A DNA stretch of 64,000 nt from contig NZ_JAGJCF010000001.1 of assembly GCF_017815135.1 (NCBI RefSeq), positions 558,001-622,000 of the forward strand, written 5' to 3'. The notes beneath the pieces were generated by a model. That model ran no database searches. It had not been told where the DNA came from and saw nothing but the letters and a program-made list of their open reading frames with translations. This document shows, piece after piece, positions 47,668 through 60,147 of the stretch (positions are counted from its first letter, which is position 1; each line of letters starts with the position of its first letter). Origin of the DNA: Jiella mangrovi (lineage in GTDB: Bacteria > Pseudomonadota > Alphaproteobacteria > Rhizobiales > Rhizobiaceae). Both the position numbers and the translations under genes were made by a program.

Positions 47668-48282
47668 TCAACTGTCCGAGCCGCCCTTGCTGCCTTCTTT
47701 CTTCGGCGTCGCCGCGATCGGCGCCGGATCATCGACCGGAAAGAAGGTATAGGACAAGGTGATCGCGAGAAGATCCTTCAGCTCTTCCGTTTCCGCAACC
47801 TCCGGATCGACATAGAAGACGATCGGCATCTCGACCGTCTCCCCCGGCTGGAGCGTCTGGTTGGAAAAGCAGAAACAGGCGATCTTGTTGAAGTACAGGC
47901 CCGCCGCCTCCGGCGTCACATTGAAGAGCGCCTGCCCGGTGATTGCACGATCGGAACGGTTCTCGACATGGTAGGAGACCTGTGTCTTCTCGCCGAGATG
48001 GACCCGGACCTCTCGCTGGTTCGGCCGGAACGTCCAGGGCAACCCCGGTGCGACATTCCCGTCGAAGCGAACCGTCACCTGCTTGTCGCTCACGCTCGTC
48101 GGCGCGGCCTCGGCACGCTGGGTGGTGCCGCCATAGCCGGTAACCTGACAAAACATGCGATAGAGCGGCACCGAGGCGAAGGCTGCGCCGAGCATTCCGG
48201 CGGCAAAGGCCGCACAGACGACCGGAACGACGACTGCGCGCGACAGCCGCTTTTCGCCCGTACCGTCGCGACCTGTGCTCAT
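47668..48282 (-). CDS. ctaG: Cytochrome c oxidase assembly protein Cox11/CtaG
   Basis: 204 aa. One TM helix at about 17-37 (VVPVVCAAFAAGMLG) anchors a periplasmic domain with the copper-binding CxC motif in NKIACFCFSNQ. Typical phrases are SVPLYRMFCQVTGYGGT and FYVDPE. It delivers copper to the CuB site of subunit I. The ATG at 48282 overlaps the stop of a 48-aa upstream gene by 4 bp (ATGA), which fixes this start. Confidence 0.95.
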   Translation of the reverse strand: MSTGRDGTGEKRLSRAVVVPVVCAAFAAGMLGAAFASVPLYRMFCQVTGYGGTTQRAEAAPTSVSDKQVTVRFDGNVAPGLPWTFRPNQREVRVHLGEKTQVSYHVENRSDRAITGQALFNVTPEAAGLYFNKIACFCFSNQTLQPGETVEMPIVFYVDPEVAETEELKDLLAITLSYTFFPVDDPAPIAATPKKEGSKGGSDS

Positions 48283-48425
48283 GATGCCATCTTCGCCAGG
48301 GATACGAGATAGAAGATCACGACCAGAGCGACCAGGACGATCCCGATCGCAATGGAGCGGTTGCGCCGCGCCCGTTCCTCCGCTGGTGTCAGCCTGATCC
48401 GCTCGGGTTCTTCCAAGATCACCAT
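48279..48425 (-). CDS. coxF: CoxF-like small membrane protein of the aa3 oxidase cluster
   Basis: 48 aa, starting [20 protein letters not shown], then RRNRSIAIG and one TM helix (about 25-42, [17 protein letters not shown]). It overlaps ctaB by 7 bp (start 48425, ctaB stop at 48419) and ctaG by 4 bp (ATGA). Such a microprotein between ctaB and ctaG, with an acidic then Arg-rich N-terminus and one helix, is known in Rhizobiales and called CoxF; its function is unclear. The tight overlaps on both sides support it strongly. Confidence 0.85.
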   Translation of the reverse strand: MVILEEPERIRLTPAEERARRNRSIAIGIVLVALVVIFYLVSLAKMAS

Positions 48426-49360
48426 CCGCTCGCGAGAACCGTGGTGATCGCCGCATCGACCAGAAGCATCGTGAAAAGGCCGAACAGATAGAGGATCGAG
48501 AAGCCGAACAGCTTCTTGGCCGGGATCATCGCCTCGTCGCCATCGGCCATCTTCAGGACAGCGAAGGCGTGGCGCAAAAAGTTGAGCCCGAGAAGGATCG
48601 AGACGACACCGTAGGCCGGCCCGGCATAGCCGAGGAAAAACGGCGCCGCGCCGATCGGCGCGAGAACGAGCGAGTAGAGGAAGATCTGGATCCGCGTCGA
48701 TCGTTCGCCGGCGACGTTGGGAAGCATGGGAACGTTGGCGCTGCCGTAGTCACGCAGCTTGAAGAGGGCGAGCGCCCAGAAATGCGGCGGCGTCCACAGG
48801 AAGATGATCAGGAAAAGAATGGTCGATTCGACCGAGAGACCGCCCGTTGCAGCCGCATAGCCGATCATCGGCGGGAACGCGCCCGCAGCGCCGCCAATGA
48901 CAATGTTCTGCGGCGTAGAACGCTTCAGTCCCATCGTGTAGATGACAGCGTAGAAGAAGATGGTGAAGGCGAGGAAGCCGGCGGCGAACCAGTTCGAGGC
49001 GAGGCCGAGCAGACACACCGACAGGAGCGAGAGCGCCAGGCCGAAGGCGAGCGCCGCCTCGCCGCTGACGCGGCCGGCCGGCACCGGGCGCTTGGCGGTG
49101 CGGGTCATCACCGCGTCGATATCGGCATCGTACCACATGTTCAGCGCGCCGGCCGCGCCGGCACCAATGGCGATGGCAAGGATCGAGATGATCGCCAGCG
49201 TCGGATGCATGTGCACCGGTGCGACGACGAGCCCGGTCACGGCCGTCAGAACGACCAGGGACATCACCCGCGGCTTGAGGAGTGCGATGAAGTCCTTCGG
49301 CTCGGAGAGGCTGATCGCCTCGCGGGCCGCGACCCGTGACTGTGTTTCGACTAACGTCAA
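48419..49360 (-). CDS. ctaB: Protoheme IX farnesyltransferase (heme O synthase)
   Basis: 313 aa UbiA-type prenyltransferase with about nine TM helices. The prenyl-diphosphate-binding motif is [15 protein letters not shown], the second conserved region [13 protein letters not shown]. It adds a farnesyl group to heme b for aa3 oxidase. The start is a TTG at 49360, with GAGG 6 nt upstream; no ATG or GTG comes before the first conserved helix. It lies 255 bp after ctaD; that gap holds nothing clear. Confidence 0.94.
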   Translation of the reverse strand: MTLVETQSRVAAREAISLSEPKDFIALLKPRVMSLVVLTAVTGLVVAPVHMHPTLAIISILAIAIGAGAAGALNMWYDADIDAVMTRTAKRPVPAGRVSGEAALAFGLALSLLSVCLLGLASNWFAAGFLAFTIFFYAVIYTMGLKRSTPQNIVIGGAAGAFPPMIGYAAATGGLSVESTILFLIIFLWTPPHFWALALFKLRDYGSANVPMLPNVAGERSTRIQIFLYSLVLAPIGAAPFFLGYAGPAYGVVSILLGLNFLRHAFAVLKMADGDEAMIPAKKLFGFSILYLFGLFTMLLVDAAITTVLASGW

Positions 49361-49615
49361 TTCAAACCTCGATCATCGAAGCGTTGCGGCTGGGGCGGGC
49401 CCGCGTCCGGGCCCTGGCTGGCGCCATGCAGATCGGGTGCCGCCGTGTTGGCACCTACGCGCTCGGCTGTGCCCCGCGATGCTGTCTGGTCAGTACCGCC
49501 GCTTCCTGGGTCTTGTCACCATGGTTGCCGGCAAAATTCGTTGCCGGCAATCCGTGCTGGTCCTGTCAGCACGCCGCAAAGACAGAGGCGCGCTGCTGTT
49601 TTTTGAACCGCCGGA

Positions 49616-52179
<2,564 letters not shown>

Positions 52180-52567
52180 GTTCTCCCTCACACACGCGGA
52201 GCCTAGATGCAGCGTCCCACAACCGCGCCGCCGAGCGGCGCGTCCCCCGCGTAGAATCGTCCCAAACTCCGGTAACCCACAAGCGTCAAACCACGAAACC
52301 GGCCAGATCGCAACTCCATATCTACGCCCTAGGCTTGCGGCATAATCGCAAGTCGTGGAGACGTTCCTGCCGCAAAATCGACCCGGAGGCAGCTCGGCCT
52401 TCCGCATTGCGACAGGGCGGGGCTTCCTGTCGCGGTGTCGGCGTCGTAAGTTCGCGCGAACGCTGCTCGATGCGATCCGCCGAGCCATGATCGCAGCGGC
52501 CCGCCCTATGCCAACGCCCCTCGCAACCGGGGGATTGACCCACACGACAGATGATTCGGATTTCGAC
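52180..52567. promoter_or_regulatory. Divergent region between oxidase operon and IalB gene
   Basis: 388 bp between genes read in opposite directions; it must contain the promoter of the long oxidase operon (minus) and of the IalB-family gene (plus). I could not identify boxes. The open frame through it on the plus strand is the upstream extension of the IalB gene and lacks protein character. Confidence 0.4.
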
Positions 52568-53122
52568 ATGACCATAGCGCCGAGATCGCTCGCCATAGCC
52601 GTTTCGATCGCGGCAGCAGTTTTCGCGACAGGCAGCCTTTCCTTCGCCAGCCCGGCCGCCGCGCAGGCCGGCGCGACAGGCACGGTGAAGTCGCGGCACG
52701 GCGCCTGGGCCGTGGTCTGCGACAATCCGGCCGGGGCCAGCGGCGAACAATGCGCCCTTCTTCAAAACGTCGTGTCCGACGAGCGACCGGAGCTCAGCCT
52801 TTCGGTCGTCGCCCTGAAGACGGCCGACGGCAAGGCGCGCATCCTCAGGGTCCTTGCCCCGCTCGGCGTGCTTCTGCCGCTGCCCGATTACGGGCTCGGC
52901 CTGATCATCGACGGCAAGAGCGTCGGCAGAACCCAGTTCACCCGCTGCTTTTCCGACGGCTGCTACGCCGAGGTGCCGCTCGACGACACGCTCCTGAAGC
53001 TCCTGTCGGAAGGCAAGGAGGCGGTGTTCACCTTCTTCCAGTCGGCCGAACCGAACGCCGGCGTCGGCATCTCCGTCGACCTGAAAGGCTTCAAGGACGG
53101 CTTCGACGCCCTCGGAAAATAG
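52568..53122 (+). CDS. Invasion-associated locus B (IalB) family protein
   Basis: 184 aa. A signal peptide is seen (hydrophobic LAIAVSIAAAVFATGS, cleavage near AAAQA). The mature domain has WAVVCDNP, GEQCALLQNV and RCFSDGCYAEV, which give the four cysteines and spacing of the IalB family (COG5342). IalB promotes erythrocyte invasion in Bartonella, but the family is widespread in free-living Rhizobiales, where its role is unclear. The ATG at 52568 is chosen for the signal peptide. Divergent from ctaC and followed by tldD. Confidence 0.88.
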   Translation: MTIAPRSLAIAVSIAAAVFATGSLSFASPAAAQAGATGTVKSRHGAWAVVCDNPAGASGEQCALLQNVVSDERPELSLSVVALKTADGKARILRVLAPLGVLLPLPDYGLGLIIDGKSVGRTQFTRCFSDGCYAEVPLDDTLLKLLSEGKEAVFTFFQSAEPNAGVGISVDLKGFKDGFDALGK

Positions 53123-53334
53123 GCGCCACCGGCGCCCCCGAAGGCTTTTCGGCGACCGGCATTCCCGCAGGAGCGAGCCCTTGACGGTCGCAGCTTTCCG
53201 ATCCGTCATTGGCATCGCGGCCGGCCAGGACCTATCTTGCGATAAGGACGACCTGTCGGGCCTTGCCCGCTCACGATGCAAAGCGGCCAGAGCCGCAAGC
53301 CCAAAGCGGCGCGCGCCGCGAGGATGACCAGCCC

Positions 53335-54753
<1,419 letters not shown>

Positions 54754-55175
54754 GAGCCGACGGAGCGGCGAGGTTCCCGGCCGCGTTCGACAGTCTCGCC
54801 GAACGGCACAGATCGAAGGCCTGGCAGGCAGGGATCAGGTGTCCGCTTTTATCGCGCTCGTCACGCTTGGGCCCCGTCCCGAGCGTCCAGTACGCCGATT
54901 AAGCTTCTGCTTCGTCGGAAGTTTCCGGATTCTCGGGGCAGGGTTCAGAATGACGATGCGTCGAGCGATGCGCCTTCTCGATCAAGTCGTGGCCAACCCG
55001 CAATAATGCTGTCGTCTCCCGTTGCGTCCAATAGGACGCAGGGCTCTTTCTTGCATTCCCAGGGACAGCCGTTTCGGCTTCTACGAGCGCTGCAGTCGAA
55101 ACGCCGACCGCGCCCGCGGGGCCGAAGCCCCGGGGCGGATCGCGCCGGTTCGTTGAGGTCAGGCAGCCGAACCGA
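54754..55175. other. Non-coding region between convergent tldD and ldtR
   Basis: 422 bp with no supported gene. A CGGGGC-CGAA-GCCCCG hairpin (55117-55132; UUCG loop when read from the minus strand) lies 45 bp after the ldtR stop and could end that transcript, although no T-tract follows. Confidence 0.4.
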
Positions 55176-55685
55176 TCAGAGACGGTAGAGGATCTGGTCG
55201 TTCCAGAAGCGGTCGAGGCGCTGGAGCGACTTGTTCATCTTGGAGAATTCCTGCTCGTCGAGGCCACCGACCTTGTCGATCGAGCCGATGTGGCGGTCGT
55301 AGAGTTCGCCGACGACCCGGGCGATCTCCATGCCGCTCTCGGTCAGAGAGACGCGGACGGCGCGGCGGTCGACGCGCGACTTCTGATGGTCGATGAAGCC
55401 GAGTTCGACGAGCTTCTTGAGATTGTAGGAGACGTTCGAGCCGAGATAGAAGCCGCGGGTGCGCAGCTCGCCGGCGGTCAGCACCGAATCGCCGATGTTG
55501 AAGAGCAGGAGAGCCTGCACGGCGTTGATGTCGGTGCGACCGGCCCTGTCGAACTCATCCTTGATCACGTCCAGAAGGCGACGATGCAGCCGCTCGACAA
55601 GCTGAAGTGTCTCGAGATAAAGCGACTTCAGTTCCGGCTTTTCTTCCTGAACGTGAACCGCCTGCACCTTGTTGTTCGCGACCAT
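55176..55685 (-). CDS. ldtR: MarR-family transcriptional regulator LdtR
   Basis: 169 aa from the ATG at 55685 with GGAG 9 nt upstream. The winged helix region is VLTAGELRTRGFYLGSNVSYNLKKLVELG and the wing HQKSRVDRRAVRVSLTESG. The N-terminus (MVANNKVQAVHVQEEKPEL) and the order LdtR / DUF6163 / hemB match the regulator studied in Liberibacter and other Rhizobiales, which controls an L,D-transpeptidase and stress tolerance. It is a probable one-component sensor. Confidence 0.9.
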   Translation of the reverse strand: MVANNKVQAVHVQEEKPELKSLYLETLQLVERLHRRLLDVIKDEFDRAGRTDINAVQALLLFNIGDSVLTAGELRTRGFYLGSNVSYNLKKLVELGFIDHQKSRVDRRAVRVSLTESGMEIARVVGELYDRHIGSIDKVGGLDEQEFSKMNKSLQRLDRFWNDQILYRL

Positions 55686-55871
55686 GTTGTTGCTCCGCTG
55701 TTGAAGTGATGGATTGTTTTTGTTTCGTATCCATCTTGGAGACCAATCTACGCGGCGCATCTAAAATTCGACTTAAACCTCAGACTTAACACCATCTTAC
55801 AGTGTTCGAACGAATTTCTTGCTTAACGATTTTCCGACCGCCGGCCTCAGGCATCGTCCATGCCGGGCCCG

Positions 55872-56294
55872 TCAGCGCTCGAAGCGCCTGCCATCCTCGC
55901 GCCATGCCACGATCCTGAGGACGGCCAGCATGCCTAGCCCCCAGGCATGGGCGACGAGGCCGAGAATATTCTCGCCGAAAAGATCGGGAAAGCCGAGATG
56001 CATCACCACCTCGATGATCGCGATCAGCACCCAGATCACCGCCCCCCAACCGGCCGTCATCCAGAGCCCCATGCCGGCGACGGGATAAAGCACCGCGAGC
56101 GCCGGCGCTGCAATCCGCCACCAGATCGGCATCAGGTCGAAGCGGCCGAGACGGGCGGCGTCGACGCCGATCAGCCTGATCCAGTAGAAGATGCCGACGG
56201 CGAACAGGACGGCCCCGGCGCCACGGCAGAGCCAGACCCCCAGCCGGCGATTGAGGGTGGTCGCCTTCGATTCGCCCGTAAGCTCTATGGTCAT
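55872..56294 (-). CDS. DUF6163 family membrane protein
   Basis: 140 aa with about four TM helices (residues about 21-42, 60-80, 84-104 and 110-130) and the phrases FYWIRLIGVDAARLGRFDLM and GLWMTAGWGAVIW. The family is restricted to Rhizobiales and has no known function. It stands next to ldtR (186 bp upstream on the same strand) and divergent from hemB. The ribosome binding site is weak. Confidence 0.85.
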   Translation of the reverse strand: MTIELTGESKATTLNRRLGVWLCRGAGAVLFAVGIFYWIRLIGVDAARLGRFDLMPIWWRIAAPALAVLYPVAGMGLWMTAGWGAVIWVLIAIIEVVMHLGFPDLFGENILGLVAHAWGLGMLAVLRIVAWREDGRRFER

Positions 56295-56387
56295 GGCTGA
56301 ACTCTACTCAGGGACAATACTCAGGCATTCGACACTCGGGCATTCGACGCAAGGTCTGGGCTGACCGCCTTCCCGGACGCGCCCGAC

Positions 56388-56427
56388 CGCCGGGCAGCCG
56401 GGCCGCCGGGCCGCCGGGCCGCCGGGC
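56388..56427. repeat. Tandem 8-bp repeat
   Basis: Five head-to-tail copies of CGCCGGGC (the second has A in place of the first C) between DUF6163 and hemB. It lies in the divergent promoter region of both. A slippage-prone G/C repeat; copy number may vary between strains. Confidence 0.8.
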
Positions 56428-56583
56428 CGCGGACCCTAGTTCCTTCCGAAGGCAGCGGTCAATCTTGCAGGAGCGGCCGCAAGGGCATAGGCAACTTGTC
56501 CGAGGACATACCGCATCGAGCCGGTGCGTCGCCATACGAGCGCACCCGCCTCGCCATCCCGTTCGCATTCACGGACCGTCGCC

Positions 56584-57606
56584 ATGACCGATTTTCCCGT
56601 CTCGATCACCAACCGCATCGACGCCGCGACGGGAGGCATGCGCATGCGGCGCCTGCGCCAGGCAGCCTGGAGCCGGCGACTGGTGCGCGAGAACACGCTT
56701 TCGACGGCCGATCTGATCTGGCCGATCTTCGTGCGCGAGGGCGGCGGCGAGCCGCAGCCGGTCGCCGCGATGCCGGGCGTCTCGCGGCTTTCGGTGGAAG
56801 GCTGCGTCGAAGCGGCCAAGCGCGCCCGCGACCTCGACATCCCCCTCGTCGCCCTCTTCCCCTATACCGACCCGTCCCTGCGTGACGAAACCGGAAGCGA
56901 GGCGCTCAACCCAGGCAATCTCGTCTGCCGCGCGGCGCGGGCGATGAAGAAGGCCGTGCCGGAAGTCGGCATCATGTGCGATGTCGCCCTCGACCCCTAT
57001 ACGAGCCACGGCCACGACGGCGTCATGCGGGGCGAGCGCATTCTCAACGACGAATCCGTCGAACTCCTCTGCCAGCAGGCGGTCGTCCAGGCCGAGGCCG
57101 GCTGCGACGTCATCGGCCCGTCGGACATGATGGACGGGCGCGTCGCCTGTATCCGCCACGCCCTCGACGATGCCGGCTGCCGCGATGCGCTGATCATGGC
57201 CTACAGCGCCAAATACGCCTCGGCTTTCTACGGCCCGTTCCGCGAGGCGGTCGGCTCCGGCGGCATGCTGAAGGGCGACAAGCGCACCTATCAGATGGAC
57301 TACGGCAACACCGACGAGGCCGTGCGCGAGGCGGCCCAGGATCTCGCCGAGGGCGCTGACATGATCATGGTCAAGCCCGGCCTGCCCTATCTCGACGTCC
57401 TCGCCCGGCTGGCACGGGAATTCGGCGTGCCGACCTTCGCCTATCAGACCTCGGGCGAATATTCGATGATCATGGCGGCGGTTCAGAACGGCTGGCTCGA
57501 CGGCGACAAGGCGATGCTCGAGACGCTGACCGCCTACAAGCGCGCGGGCGCATCCGGCATCCTCACCTATTTCTCGCCCAAGGTCGCGGAAATGATGCGA
57601 GGCTAA
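56584..57606 (+). CDS. hemB: Delta-aminolevulinic acid dehydratase (porphobilinogen synthase)
   Basis: 340 aa. The Schiff-base lysines are in YSAKYASAFYGPFREA and DMIMVKPGLPYLD. The metal region CDVALDPYTSHGHDG has Asp where zinc enzymes have Cys, so this is the Mg-dependent form typical of rhizobia. It condenses two ALA into porphobilinogen for heme and related tetrapyrroles. The start is the ATG at 56584; no clear ribosome binding site precedes it. The oxidase genes nearby are heme consumers, but they are not co-transcribed. Confidence 0.96.
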   Translation: MTDFPVSITNRIDAATGGMRMRRLRQAAWSRRLVRENTLSTADLIWPIFVREGGGEPQPVAAMPGVSRLSVEGCVEAAKRARDLDIPLVALFPYTDPSLRDETGSEALNPGNLVCRAARAMKKAVPEVGIMCDVALDPYTSHGHDGVMRGERILNDESVELLCQQAVVQAEAGCDVIGPSDMMDGRVACIRHALDDAGCRDALIMAYSAKYASAFYGPFREAVGSGGMLKGDKRTYQMDYGNTDEAVREAAQDLAEGADMIMVKPGLPYLDVLARLAREFGVPTFAYQTSGEYSMIMAAVQNGWLDGDKAMLETLTAYKRAGASGILTYFSPKVAEMMRG

Positions 57607-57772
57607 GACGCGCGGCGCGGCGATGCGCGGACGTCTCCCGCCCCCGATCACTGCACCGAGGCAACACAATGATCGCCGCGTCGTCATCCCGGCCCCCGAG
57701 CCGGCGCCGCCGAGGACGAGCATGACGAACCGATCGAACTCTTTGCTGCGCCAAGCCGCTCGAACCCGAGCA

Positions 57773-57934
57773 CCCTCATCCTGAGGCGCCGCCGCAGGCG
57801 GCCTCGAAGGGCGAGGGTGCGGGACGCGGTGGTGAAGGCCGACGCCGCTCGAAGCGCCGCCATCCGCGCCTTACGCCCCTCGCCCTTCGAGGCTCCACCG
57901 CTCGCAGAGCGGTTCCGCGCCTCAGGATGAGGGG
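57773..57934. repeat. REP/BIME-like inverted pair
   Basis: Two inverted modules. The left one (57773-57817) begins CCCTCATCCTGAGG and ends CCTCGAAGGGCGAGGG. The right one (57876-57934) begins CCCCTCGCCCTTCGAGGC and ends GCCTCAGGATGAGGGG, each with a central GC hairpin. This design is the common dispersed repeat of Alphaproteobacteria. It occupies the hemB-ABC transporter gap (57607-58172), which is otherwise empty of genes. Confidence 0.85.
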
Positions 57935-58241
57935 CTTGGTGATCGCCGTGCCAGCGTCCCGCAGTCCTACTCTACGACCTTTGGCCGCGACCCTTCACCC
58001 ATTCGCTCGACGACGTCGTAGGCATCGGATGAAGGCGCCCGTTCTGCGACGGTGACGCGCCGTCTGGGTCTCTTGTGGCCGCCCTTCGACTACACTTGAC
58101 CTTTTCCAATCTCCCGGCGACGTTGGGCGGTGCAATGCCCGAGACGTTCAGGGGAATCGGAAAGGACCCACCATAAGCGCTTCGCCCGCCATCGCCGAAC
58201 CGTCCGCCGGCATCGGATATTCCGGCCCGCTCGCCCGCTTC

Positions 58242-59117
58242 ATGAAGCGCCGGGCGGCGGGACGCACCCTTCCCGTCCTCACCGTCTGCGCGGCAATCCT
58301 CGTTCTCTGGTATCTCGCCGCCATCGGCATGAACTGGGCGACCGAGACCGACAAGCTTGTCCGCGCCGGCGACTATTCGGTGACCGACGCGATCGCCGCC
58401 ACCTGGTCCGCCAGGCGCCCGGTGCTCCCCGCTCCGCACCAGATCGTCGCGGAGCTCTGGAAGACCACGGTCGACGTCAAACCCACCTCGCCGCGCTCGC
58501 TGCTCTTCCATGCCTGGGTGACGCTCTCCTCCACCCTTCTCGGCTTCGTCTTCGGCTCGATCCTCGGCATTCTGATCGCCGTCGGCATCCTGTTTTCCAG
58601 GACCCTCGACAAGGCGCTGATGCCCTGGGTGGTGATCTCCCAGACGATCCCCATTCTCGCCATCGCCCCGATGATCATCGTCGTGCTCAACTCGATCGGC
58701 GTGCAGGGGCTTTTACCGAAGGCCTTCATCTCCACCTATCTGTCCTTCTTCCCGGTCACCGTCGGCATGGTGAAGGGCCTCAGAGCGCCCGATCGGATGC
58801 TCACCGACCTGATGCACACCTATTCGGCGAGCCCCTTGCAGACGCTGATGAAGCTGCGCTTTCCAGCCTCGCTGCCGTTTCTGTTCACCGGAATGAAGGT
58901 GGGTGTTGCTGCAGCCCTCGTCGGCGCCATCGTCGGCGAGCTTCCGACCGGCGCGGTGGCCGGCCTCGGCGCGAGGCTGCTTGCCGGCTCCTATTACGGC
59001 CAGACCATCCAGATCTGGTCGGCGCTGGTGATGGCGTCGCTGATGGCCGCGGTGCTGGTCTGGCTGGTCGGGCTTTGCGAAAAGGCGGCGCTCAAGCGGC
59101 AGGGAGCGCGGCCATGA
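58242..59117 (+). CDS. ABC transporter permease (ThiX/SsuC-type)
   Basis: 291 aa from the ATG at 58242, but this start has no ribosome binding site. The same frame extends upstream to an ATA at 58173-58175, which has AAAGGA and a 6-nt spacer in front and gives a plausible leader (SASPAIAEPSAGIGYSG). The true start may therefore be a mutated or non-canonical codon at 58173. About six TM helices follow; the permease EAA loop is APDRMLTDLMHTYSASPLQTLMKLRFP. BPD_transp_1 family, like permeases for pyrimidine precursor, riboflavin or nitrate/sulfonate uptake. It overlaps the second permease by 4 bp (ATGA). Confidence 0.88.
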   Translation: MKRRAAGRTLPVLTVCAAILVLWYLAAIGMNWATETDKLVRAGDYSVTDAIAATWSARRPVLPAPHQIVAELWKTTVDVKPTSPRSLLFHAWVTLSSTLLGFVFGSILGILIAVGILFSRTLDKALMPWVVISQTIPILAIAPMIIVVLNSIGVQGLLPKAFISTYLSFFPVTVGMVKGLRAPDRMLTDLMHTYSASPLQTLMKLRFPASLPFLFTGMKVGVAAALVGAIVGELPTGAVAGLGARLLAGSYYGQTIQIWSALVMASLMAAVLVWLVGLCEKAALKRQGARP

Positions 59118-60097
59118 GTGAGGCCCCTCTCGCCCAGGCGCTGGCCGGCAAGAGCTCCCCCGGCACACGGATCGGCTCGCTCGCGCTCCTGACCGTCCTT
59201 TTCGCCCTTTGGGCCTTCGTGTCGTTGCCTGAAGGCGGCTGGCTGCTCGTTCTTGCCGCTCTCGCCTTCTGGACGTCGGCCTTGAGGCTCACCGTCTTGC
59301 TGTCGGCACTGGAGCCGCAATCGAAGGCAGCACGGCGCGGCCTTTCCGTGGCAATTCCGGTTCTCTTCGGCCTCACATTCCTGTTTCTCTGGGAATTCGT
59401 CGTGCGCGGGCTGGACGTCCCCTCCGTCCTTCTGCCGCCGCCGTCCGCCATCGCCGCAACATTCGCCGCCTCGACCGGCCTCCTCTGGGCCGACTTCGTC
59501 CAGACCTTTCTGAAGGCCGTCCTCGCCGGCTACGCGATCGGCTGCGGCGCGGGCTTCCTCACCGCCCTCCTCGTCGACCGCTCACCCTTCCTGAAGCGGG
59601 GCCTCCTGCCGATCGGCAATCTCGTCTCGGCGCTTCCCATCGTCGGCGTCGCGCCGATCATGGTGATGTGGTTCGGTTTCGACTGGCCGTCCAAGGCGGC
59701 CGTCGTGATCATCATGACCTTTTTCCCGATGCTGGTGAACACCGTGGCCGGCCTCAACGCATCCTCCGCCATGGAACGCGACCTGATGCGCACCTATGCC
59801 GCATCGCACGGTCAGACGCTGACGAAGCTCCGGCTGCCGGCCGCCATGCCCTTCATCTTCAACGCCCTGAAGATCAACGCCACCCTCGCCCTGATCGGCG
59901 CGATCGTGGCGGAATTCTTCGGCACGCCCATCGTCGGCATGGGCTTTCGTATCTCGGCGGAGATCGGCCGCATGAACACGGCGATGGTCTGGGCCGAGAT
60001 CACCGTCGCTGCCCTCGTGGGCTCGCTGTCCTACGGCCTGATCGCGCTGATCGAACGGCGCGCGACCTTCTGGCATCCCTCGATCCGCCGGGGATAG
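59114..60097 (+). CDS. ABC transporter permease (second subunit)
   Basis: 327 aa. Extra N-terminal helices (residues about 20-95) precede the transport domain. The EAA loop is MERDLMRTYAASHGQTLTKLRLPAAM (about 216-241), paralogous to the first permease, so the pair should form a heterodimeric channel. Its ATG overlaps the preceding stop (ATGA). The binding-protein gene follows after 50 bp. An ATP-binding subunit is absent from this window. Confidence 0.9.
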   Translation: MSEAPLAQALAGKSSPGTRIGSLALLTVLFALWAFVSLPEGGWLLVLAALAFWTSALRLTVLLSALEPQSKAARRGLSVAIPVLFGLTFLFLWEFVVRGLDVPSVLLPPPSAIAATFAASTGLLWADFVQTFLKAVLAGYAIGCGAGFLTALLVDRSPFLKRGLLPIGNLVSALPIVGVAPIMVMWFGFDWPSKAAVVIIMTFFPMLVNTVAGLNASSAMERDLMRTYAASHGQTLTKLRLPAAMPFIFNALKINATLALIGAIVAEFFGTPIVGMGFRISAEIGRMNTAMVWAEITVAALVGSLSYGLIALIERRATFWHPSIRRG

Positions 60098-60147
60098 CCC
60101 GCACGAACCATCACCCAACCAACAGAGCAACAGGGATTATTCAAGCC

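Noticed and set aside
57960-58172. Possible TPP or FMN riboswitch before the ABC operon
   Set aside because: The conserved cores of neither element were found on reading this stretch.
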